Of a DNA stretch of 7,812 nucleotides, positions 1 to 7,019 are shown in pieces. Numbering within the stretch: position 1 is the stretch's first letter; each line of letters begins with the position of its first letter. This DNA is from Rhodocyclaceae bacterium (GTDB taxonomy: Bacteria; Pseudomonadota; Gammaproteobacteria; Burkholderiales; Rhodocyclaceae), in NCBI GenBank assembly GCA_017444505.1, contig JAFSWK010000026.1:1-7812 (forward strand). Direction: 5' to 3'. The notes beneath the pieces are model-generated. The model ran no database searches. It saw nothing but the letters and a program-made list of their open reading frames with translations, and was not told the origin of the DNA. The translations under genes were made by a program, and so were the position numbers.

Positions 1-2475
1 GGCGGGATAACTGCGACCCAACACGTCGACGTGGAATTTTTCGATGGACAGGGCGGTTTTGGTGCTGATCCGTATTAAACCCTTTTTGCCGATGTGGCTC
101 GCACGGTCATGCGCTTGAATGGAGATTCTGCCGTCATCCCGATCTGTGCCATCGTAGTAACCCAAAAGAGGCTCCTTCCCTTTCTGCGTAATCCGGATCA
201 AGTCGTTTTTGTGCAGGGAAAACAGAAACTCAAAACTGTCGTCAATCGACGTCCATTCGCTATTTTTAACAATGGCGCGGTTGGGCAGGCCGGTGACTTT
301 GTGATGCACATAGACGGGCACCAGATGGAATTTGCCGGATTTGCGGAAGACATCGACGCGCAGCATGGTGTCGTTTGCGGCCACACCGCCGCGCACGGCA
401 ATGCCTGAGAGCCTTTCGGCGATTTTTACGCTGCGCACGATGGGGCCGGTGGGCTTGCCGTCTCGGACGGGTTTGTACAGCGGTTCGGCGAAGGCTTTTT
501 TCGCGTCTCCGCCGTGCGCTTCCAGCCGCGCTTTGATGGCCTTATAAAGGCGGACGTTGCGTTCCGGATCCAGCAAGTTTTCGAGATCGGCCTGCTTCAG
601 TTTGGTGAGCGCAATTTTCCTGACGACCTTTCGTTCGGCTTGCAGGCGATCGGGCTGGGCATAGATGGTGTCTTTGTGCGCGGCACCGCCTTTGCGCCGC
701 TGCGGTGCGCAGGAGACGAACAGCGGGCGCAGGCGGGCGAGTTCGTCTGCGGAGTAGGTGCCGAGTTGTTCCACGTCCGCGCGCAGTTGTTCGGCCTCGT
801 CGGTGTTCAGGCGGGTGAGCAGTTCGCGCCGGAACTGTGGCCACGGTTCGGGGAAGAGGTTTTGCACGCGATTGAAGGCGGCAGGGTCGAGAATTTCGCC
901 GGTTTCCGGGTCGGCAAATCCTTCTTGCAGGGATTTTAGTTCGTCGCGGCGGGCGTAATCGGCCAGGCGTTTCACCATGCCGTGCGTGCAGGCGGCGATG
1001 ACGGCGGCATCGAGCGCGTGGTGGCGGTCGCTGCCTTCGCGTTTTTTTACCAAGCCCCAGCGGGCGCGCAAAAAGGCGGTGAGCTGGCCATTGACTACCA
1101 CACAACGGCGGCTGACTTCGCCATCTGCGCCAGCGGAAAATTGCAGGTTGTTTTCAACGTAGTTTTTGAAAAAGCGGCAGATGTAGCGGGTGTCGTTGAG
1201 ATTGCGCGCGCGAAATTCGCTTGCTTCTTTTTCGTCGAAATGCTTGCGCAGCAGGCGGTTGCGCTTGGCCTTTGTTAGCCCGTGCGTCCTCTCCGCCCAG
1301 GCTTCAAAGGCACGCCAGCGTTGTTCGCCATCGGGCAGACTGGTGAGGTATTCGTAGGGCGTGCGGTTGCCCTTGTTCTGGTTTTCGCGCGTAAGCACCA
1401 GCACTTTGTTGTTTTTGCTGTCGTCATAGCTGCGCGAGTAGGGCAGGATGTGGTCGATTTGGACATAGTTGGGGTCATCCACGATGCGCTTCAAGTCCAG
1501 CGGTTGCTGGCTGTAAGCGCATTTGCATTGTTGTTCTTTGTAGAGCTGGAATTTTGCAAAGGCGCGCCGGTCGGACTGGACGGCATTGGGGTGGTCGCGT
1601 TCAAATTCGGCGCGGTCTTGTTCATTGCGTTTGCGGTATTGGTTTTGTGCCTCTTCAATTTCTCGGCGTTCTTTCAGCGGACGCGATAAATCGCGCGCCA
1701 TCTCAATATGGACAGAGGTGGGGCTGCCGTATTCGCGCACCAGAGCGTTGAGCACCTTGCGCGCCTGATTGAGCGCGCGCAAGACGACGGGGTTGCGCGG
1801 CGCGTCGATGTCGTCGCGCAATTTCATGCTGCCTTTTTCGCGCGCGGACTCATAGAGTGGCGGCAGGTATTGGGCGCGCGGTGCATCCGCAGGGCGAAGC
1901 TGGCTGTGGTGGCCGTATTCGGGAATTTGCGCTACGGCTTCGTCGTAGCGCAAACCCGTTTCCATCAGGGGGACGATGCGCCGCAAGGCTTTGAGCGAGA
2001 GATTGGAAAACGTGCTGAAACGGGTGCGTTCAAGCGCGCGAAGGCAGGTTTCGGGTTCAGGCAGGTTGGGGATGTTGCGCAGATGCTCTGCGACTTCGTC
2101 ATCGTCTTTGTAGACACTGAGCACGCGGGTGAGTTCGTCCAGCAATTCGGGGTTGCCTTCCAGCGCGGGCGTGCGGATGCGCTGCCAGAGGTCTTTGCGG
2201 TCGGCTTTTTCAAAGGCTTTGCGCAATTCGTGCCAAGCGGTGAGTTCGATGAGCGTTTGCTCTTCGGGGTCTTTGCCCTTGCCGCCGCCATGCGCGGGGC
2301 GGACAGCGTCATTCCAGAGACCTGCTTTTTTCAGGGCAGTTTTGAGGGTTTTGAATTTGACAGTTTCCTTTTCGTAAGGCAGCAGCAGGGCGGCTTTGCG
2401 TTCGTCCTGTGTGAGCGGGCGGGTGCGGCCATCGTCAATGATGCGCAGGTTCAACAGGCGCGTGAGCCAGACGTG
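1..2475 (-). other. cas9: Cas9 C-terminal part in the shifted frame (REC remainder, RuvC-II, HNH, RuvC-III, PAM-interacting region)
   Basis: From 2475 to base 1 this frame is open for about 825 codons and matches Cas9 throughout. In order: the REC remainder (WLTRLLNLRIIDDG, then FSNLSLKALRRIVPLM at about 2013-1966); RuvC-II HIEMARD with its glutamate codon at 1704-1702; HNH VQIDHILPYSRSYDD with D at 1455-1453 and H at 1452-1450, followed by NNKVLVL and NQNKGN; RuvC-III DRHHALDA with the aspartate at 1011-1009; and the wedge/PAM-interacting region through SFEFLFSLHKNDL to HVDVLGRSYPA at the edge. About ten residues of the C-terminus should lie to the left of the window. The frame has no obvious start of its own: the first ATG is at 1965, and a TTG at 2454 overlaps the stop of the upstream fragment (TTGA) but has no clear ribosome binding site. 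Confidence 0.75.
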
Positions 2476-3140
2476 GCGTGCGGGTTGCCCAGTGCGCGTT
2501 GGTGCTGGAAAAGCAGCGCGAGTTCTTCGCCCAGCAGGATGCGCGAGAGGGCTTTGTCGTACTGTTTGTCCTTGTTGCGCTGCGCTTCGGGAAATTCGCC
2601 CAGCAGCATTTCGGCGGCGCTGCGGTAGTTCTTCCCTTCCTTTCTCATACGCTCTTCGCTGGCCTGCAAGCCTTTTGTGACCTTGCCGCCTTCGCCTTTG
2701 GTGTCTTTGCCCATCGCAGCTTCTTCGGCCTTGCTTGCCCAGTAGAAGCCGCGATGTTTCGCAAGGTGGTAGATTACCCGCGCCCATTGTTGCGGTGTGA
2801 GCAGATTATCCAGCCCTTTGCGGCGCAGTTCCCAAGCGGTTGCTTTGTCGTCTTTGTGCAGTTTCAGCCCCTTGGCAAACAGCCGTGCATCGTCGATCAG
2901 CCCTTCGCGCTTGAGCAGGCGCGCCAGTTTCATGAGCCGCCACTTGCGGTGTTGCAGGCGGTGGCGCGCCAGCCGCGCTGTACGTCGGGCAAGGTTGAGC
3001 GGTTCGCCTTCTTTGTCGGCGGTTTCCGCCTTGTCGAAGCGGCGTATGCCAAGGTCAAGGATGTGCTTGTCGTCCAGCACTGCCCAACCGACGGAGGCGA
3101 TGCCGATGTCGAAACCAAAAATGAGTGTTTGCTGTTCCAT
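2451..3140 (-). CDS. cas9: Cas9 N-terminal fragment (RuvC-I, bridge helix, start of REC lobe), 229 aa
   Basis: This is the part of the broken cas9 that can still be translated from the native start. RuvC-I lies at residues 8-20 with the catalytic aspartate at D11 (FDIGIASVGW). An arginine-rich bridge helix covers about 50-80 (NLARRTARLARHRLQHRKW, then LLKREG). The start of the REC lobe follows, with the family motif YHLAKHRGF at 124-132. Native sequence ends at GNPH (218-221) or one residue later; the last seven or eight residues (ATSGSRAC) come from the shifted frame before a TGA at 2453-2451. The start is supported by AGAGG at 3151-3147, six bases ahead of the ATG. Without the other RuvC parts and HNH, the fragment cannot be a nuclease by itself. 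Confidence 0.8.
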   Translation of the reverse strand: MEQQTLIFGFDIGIASVGWAVLDDKHILDLGIRRFDKAETADKEGEPLNLARRTARLARHRLQHRKWRLMKLARLLKREGLIDDARLFAKGLKLHKDDKATAWELRRKGLDNLLTPQQWARVIYHLAKHRGFYWASKAEEAAMGKDTKGEGGKVTKGLQASEERMRKEGKNYRSAAEMLLGEFPEAQRNKDKQYDKALSRILLGEELALLFQHQRALGNPHATSGSRAC

Positions 3141-3153
3141 GATGAACCTCTGC

Positions 3154-3159
3154 TACAAT
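3154..3159 (+). promoter_or_regulatory. -10 element of the putative tracrRNA promoter
   Basis: TACAAT preceded by GC, a common -10 form in betaproteobacteria. It lies six bases before the G at 3166, where the 36-nt anti-repeat begins, which fits a start near 3166. The -35 is poor: TTGCTG at 3129-3134 gives a 19-base spacer, CTGTTC at 3132-3137 a 16-base one. The promoter overlaps the cas9 ribosome binding site and the first cas9 codons on the other strand. Confidence 0.5.
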
Positions 3160-3165
3160 GGCGGC

Positions 3166-3262
3166 GTTGTGGCTATCCGGGGTGAGAACCGTTGCTACAA
3201 TAAAGGTGGGGCGAAAGCCCCGTCCGAACCCACCCGCACAGGGCAACCTGTGCGGGTTTTTA
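3166..3262 (+). ncRNA. type II-C tracrRNA, about 97 nt, divergent from cas9
   Basis: tracrRNA pairs with the crRNA repeat and holds it in Cas9. The anti-repeat (3166-3201) is 36 nt, the usual repeat length, and its 3' half GAGAACCGTTGCTACAAT is identical, as recalled, to the N. meningitidis tracrRNA. It ends GCTACAAT and starts GTTGTGGC, the terminal symmetry of type II-C repeats. Next come AAA and a hairpin, GGGGC-GAAA-GCCCC (3208-3221), which can extend by G-U and G-C pairs to 3205-3224. The molecule ends with a 10-bp stem, GCAA loop and five T residues (3233-3261). The order anti-repeat, stem, terminator stem is that of type II-C tracrRNAs, and no part looks damaged although the cas9 beside it is broken. 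The exact 5' end is inferred. Confidence 0.85.
3233..3261 (+). terminator. intrinsic terminator of the tracrRNA
   Basis: Perfect 10-bp inverted repeat CCCGCACAGG / CCTGTGCGGG around a GCAA tetraloop, followed directly by TTTTT. It doubles as the 3' hairpin of the tracrRNA. Confidence 0.88.
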
Positions 3263-3534
3263 CTTACTGCATAGGTGGAAACTACTACAAACAAACCACG
3301 CCCGAACTTGCCGACCTTTCTGGTCTCGGCAGTGTATTTTCACCGTGGTGCGCAGCGAAAACCTGCGCGTGCACAAGGGGGCGATGGCAAAGGCAGCGGG
3401 GGGATGTTGGGGGCGGTGGATGGCCGCGCGACGGGCTGTGGGGTGAAAGGGCGGGGCAAGACCGCATTTTGCCTGCCCGTTTTGGGCGCGCGGCGCTACA
3501 ATAGCGGCTTTTCTGTCGGCCTGTTTCAACCATA
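3263..3534. other. non-coding stretch between the tracrRNA and the thiolase gene
   Basis: I see no convincing gene here; short open frames on both strands have no recognisable product. It holds a weak imperfect hairpin at 3310-3330 (GCCGACC / GGTCTCGGC) followed by AGTGTATTTT, perhaps a secondary terminator; a G-rich stretch (3377-3456) with several runs of three to six G on the + strand; and the candidate thiolase promoter near 3497. Confidence 0.6.
3497..3502 (+). promoter_or_regulatory. candidate -10 element of the thiolase gene
   Basis: TACAAT in the context GCTACAAT, 48 bases ahead of the thiolase start. It sits in a small inverted repeat, CGCTA-CAA-TAGCG (3494-3506), which could be an operator or chance. 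No good -35 is found at the usual distance: TTGCCT at 3469-3474 leaves a 22-base spacer. Confidence 0.45.
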
Positions 3535-3549
3535 GAGGAGAAGTCGAAA

Positions 3550-4734
<1,185 letters not shown>

Positions 4735-4755
4735 TTTTGGCTTTGCCTTGTATAC

Positions 4756-4781
4756 AAGCCGCCCGCAAGGGCGGCTTTTTT
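4756..4781 (+). terminator. intrinsic terminator after the thiolase gene
   Basis: Perfect stem GCCGCCC / GGGCGGC (4758-4764 and 4769-4775) with a GCAA loop and a run of six T (4776-4781). Two A residues ahead of the stem can extend it by pairing with the first T residues. It lies 21 bases after the thiolase stop codon and separates that gene from tkt. Confidence 0.92.
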
Positions 4782-4879
4782 CTGGGCGCGGCGCACGGGC
4801 GCGTTTGCGCGACGGGGCAATGCGCGGTGCGCAGGCGGGGGAGCTGCATCTTGTGGTGTGAAGGGGGGACGTTTTCGGG

Positions 4880-4885
4880 GATAAT
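4880..4885 (+). promoter_or_regulatory. possible -10 element for tkt-gap
   Basis: GATAAT in the 154-base gap between the thiolase terminator and tkt, about 50 bases ahead of the start codon. The -35 region is weak (TGTGAA at 4857-4862 with a 17-base spacer). A promoter is needed here because of the terminator just upstream, so the element is plausible but not established. I see nothing else in 4782-4935. Confidence 0.35.
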
Positions 4886-4935
4886 GTCAGGCTTTGATTT
4901 GATTGTGCCGCTTGCGCGGTGTGAGGATGCCCATC

Positions 4936-6987
4936 ATGACGCCGTCTCCCAACACGGAACTGCTTTTTTCCCCTTTGGCGAACGCGATTCGCGCGCTGGC
5001 GATGGATGCCGTGCAGAAGGCAAACTCGGGGCATCCGGGGGCACCGCTGGGTATGGCGGAGATTGCCGAGGCGTTGTGGCGCGGGCATTTGAAGCACAAT
5101 CCGGCGGACCCGCTGTGGGTCGACCGCGACCGCTTTGTGCTCTCTAACGGGCACGGTTCCATGCTGCTCTATGCGCTGTTGCATTTGACGGGCTACGACC
5201 TTTCCGCAGATGACCTGCAAAACTTCCGCCAACTGCACAGCAAAACGCCCGGTCATCCGGAACGCGGCTATGCACCCGGCGTGGAGACGACGACGGGTCC
5301 GCTGGGGCAGGGGCTGGCAAACGCGGTGGGCATGGCGCTGGCCGAGAAGGTGATGGCGGCGACGTTCAACCGCCCCGACCATGAGGTGATTGACCATCGC
5401 ACGTGGGTTTTCGCAGGCGATGGCTGTTTGATGGAAGGCATTTCGCACGAGGCGATGTCGCTGGCGGGCAGTTGGGGGCTGGGCAAACTGACGGTGTTTT
5501 ATGACGATAACGGCATTTCCATCGACGGCCACGTGCACGAGTGGTTTGGCGACGATACGCCCGCGCGTGCGGAATCTTACGGCTGGCAGGTGATTCGTGA
5601 TGTGAACGGCCACGATACGGCGGCGCTGCACGCGGCCATCGAAGCGGCGAAGGCGGATACACAGCGTCCCGCGCTGATTTGCTGCAAGACCGTCATCGGT
5701 GCTGGTTCGCCGAACAAGGAAGGCACGCATGACGTGCACGGCGCGCCGCTGGGCGCGGAAGAAATCGCCGCGACTCGCGCGCGTCTGGGCTGGAATCATC
5801 CGCCGTTTGAAATTCCCGCCGAGGTGCGTGCGCAGTGGGATGCCCGCGAACAGGGCAGGGCGGCGCAGGCGCAGTGGGAAGAGCGGATGCAGGCGTACCG
5901 CGCGGCGCATCCGGAACTGGCCGCCGAGCTGGAACGCCGCTTGCGCGGGGAATTGCCCGCAGACTGGGCGCAGATGGCGCAGTCCTGGGTGGACGAGACG
6001 GCGCAGAAGGCGGAAACCATCGCCAGCCGCAAGGCGAGCCAGAACTGCATTGCGTTCTGGACGCCGCGCGTGCCGGAGCTGCTCGGCGGCTCTGCTGACC
6101 TGGCGGCGTCCAACCTGACGATGTGCAAAGATTCCCGCCCCGTGACGCGCGAGGCCGACGGCAATTATGTGTATTACGGCGTGCGCGAGTTTGGCATGGT
6201 GGCGATTGCCAACGGTGTTGCCCTGCACGGCGGGCTGGTTCCCTTTACCGCCACTTTCCTGATGTTCAGCGAATACGCGCGCAATGCCTTGCGCATGGCG
6301 GCGCTGATGAAGGTGCGGCAGATTTGCGTGTTCACGCACGATTCCATCGGTCTGGGCGAAGATGGGCCGACGCACCAGCCGGTGGAACAAATAGCGACGC
6401 TGCGGATGATTCCGGGCATGGATGTGTGGCGTCCGTGCGATACGCTGGAAACGGCGGTGGCGTGGAATTGCGCGGTGGCGCGCGCGGATGGCCCCACTGC
6501 TTTGTGTCTTTCGCGCCAGAATTTGCCGTTTCAGACGCGCGATGCCGACACGCAGGCGGCGGTGGTGCGCGGCGGTTATGTGTTGCGCGAGCCTGCCGGC
6601 GGCGAGTCTGCCGGCGGCAAGCCTGCCGTGGTGCTGATTGCGACGGGTTCGGAAGTGGCGCTGGCGGTACAGGCGCAAGAGGCGCTGGCGGGTGAGGGCA
6701 TCGCCGCGCGCGTGGTCTCCATGCCGTCGACCACTGTGTTTGACCGGCAGGATGCGGCGTGGCGCGCGGCAGTGTTGCCTGCGGGCGTGCCGCGCGTGGC
6801 GGTGGAAGCCGGCAGTACGGATTTCTGGCGCAAATACGTGGGCGCGGCAGACGATGCGCGCGGTGCCGTGGTCGGTATCGACCGCTTTGGCGAATCCGCG
6901 CCTGCCGCGCAGTTGTTTGATTACTTTGGCATCACTGCGGATGCAGTGGTGCGCGCTGCGCGCGAAGTCGTGCGCGCGAAGGCGTGA
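4936..6987 (+). CDS. tkt: transketolase, 683 aa
   Basis: Transketolase uses thiamine diphosphate (TPP) to move two-carbon ketol units between sugar phosphates in the non-oxidative pentose phosphate pathway and the Calvin cycle. The sequence follows E. coli TktA along its whole length. N-terminal TPP domain: SGHPGAP with H33, SNGHGSM, TTTGPLGQG, the TPP/metal motif GDGCLMEGISHE (161-172) and DDNGISIDG (190-198). Pyrimidine-binding domain: ASRKASQN, YGVREFGM with the conserved glutamate E418, then HDSIGLGEDGPTHQPVEQ (468-485). C-terminal domain: RVVSMPST and FGESAPA. The ATG at 4936 is chosen because GTGAGGA precedes it at good spacing and homology begins soon after; ATG 4927 and TTG 4903 are in frame but poorly placed. 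A 15-base tandem repeat inserts EPAGGESAGGKPA between domains. gap follows after 32 bases, suggesting one transcript. Confidence 0.96.
   Translation: MTPSPNTELLFSPLANAIRALAMDAVQKANSGHPGAPLGMAEIAEALWRGHLKHNPADPLWVDRDRFVLSNGHGSMLLYALLHLTGYDLSADDLQNFRQLHSKTPGHPERGYAPGVETTTGPLGQGLANAVGMALAEKVMAATFNRPDHEVIDHRTWVFAGDGCLMEGISHEAMSLAGSWGLGKLTVFYDDNGISIDGHVHEWFGDDTPARAESYGWQVIRDVNGHDTAALHAAIEAAKADTQRPALICCKTVIGAGSPNKEGTHDVHGAPLGAEEIAATRARLGWNHPPFEIPAEVRAQWDAREQGRAAQAQWEERMQAYRAAHPELAAELERRLRGELPADWAQMAQSWVDETAQKAETIASRKASQNCIAFWTPRVPELLGGSADLAASNLTMCKDSRPVTREADGNYVYYGVREFGMVAIANGVALHGGLVPFTATFLMFSEYARNALRMAALMKVRQICVFTHDSIGLGEDGPTHQPVEQIATLRMIPGMDVWRPCDTLETAVAWNCAVARADGPTALCLSRQNLPFQTRDADTQAAVVRGGYVLREPAGGESAGGKPAVVLIATGSEVALAVQAQEALAGEGIAARVVSMPSTTVFDRQDAAWRAAVLPAGVPRVAVEAGSTDFWRKYVGAADDARGAVVGIDRFGESAPAAQLFDYFGITADAVVRAAREVVRAKA
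6592..6628 (+). repeat. 15-bp tandem repeat inside tkt, about 2.5 copies
   Basis: Two near-identical 15-base units (cctgccggcggcgag, tctgccggcggcaag) and the start of a third (cctgccg). It encodes PAGGE-SAGGK-PA, in frame, in the linker between the pyrimidine-binding and C-terminal domains. Compared with E. coli TktA, as recalled, this is an insertion of several residues. Confidence 0.8.
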
Positions 6988-7019
6988 TTTTTTCTCTCAA
7001 ACCCTTTGGAGATTGCAAG

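Larger units (their letters stand above)
1..3140 (-). pseudogene. cas9: type II-C Cas9 gene, broken by one internal out-of-frame deletion; 3' end outside the window
   Basis: Cas9 is the RNA-guided DNA endonuclease of type II CRISPR-Cas: with crRNA and tracrRNA it cuts both strands of target DNA. The translation follows N. meningitidis Cas9 from its N-terminus (FDIGIASVGW) to near its C-terminus (KTALSIEKFHVDVLG). Two frames are needed. Codons 1-221 (3140-2478) read in one frame; from about 2475 to base 1 the homology continues in another frame with no stop. At the switch, GNPH is followed almost directly by VWLTRLLNLR. In N. meningitidis Cas9, as recalled, about 52 residues separate GNPH from WLT. 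I infer a loss of roughly 150 bases (3n+1) that removed part of the REC lobe and shifted the frame. Catalytic motifs of RuvC-I, -II, -III and HNH remain, and no second lesion was found, so the event seems recent. An assembly error is the main alternative. Confidence 0.88.

Noticed and set aside
1965..2312. Minus-strand open frame of 115 codons in the same frame as the Cas9 N-terminal part
   Set aside because: It continues the wrong frame after the lesion; true Cas9 homology here is in the other minus frame (for example SNLSLKALRRIVPLM).
1708..2628. Long plus-strand open frame (306 codons) opposite cas9, and similar ones at 2478-3185 and 514-939
   Set aside because: Cas9 homology on the minus strand covers these positions; the plus frames have no recognisable domains and arise from GC-rich codon structure.
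3124..3159. Possible degenerate CRISPR repeat ending in GCTACAAT upstream of the anti-repeat
   Set aside because: Only the last eight or nine bases match; the rest is the cas9 start region. A promoter -10 explains it better.
3260..3529. Short minus-strand open frames between the tracrRNA and the thiolase gene
   Set aside because: No convincing ribosome binding site, no recognisable product, and they overlap the candidate promoter and the G-rich stretch.
4903..4935. Longer tkt start at TTG 4903 or ATG 4927
   Set aside because: The extra residues (MCRLRGVRMPI) have no counterpart in transketolases, and the ribosome binding site GTGAGGA lies inside this stretch, well placed for ATG 4936.
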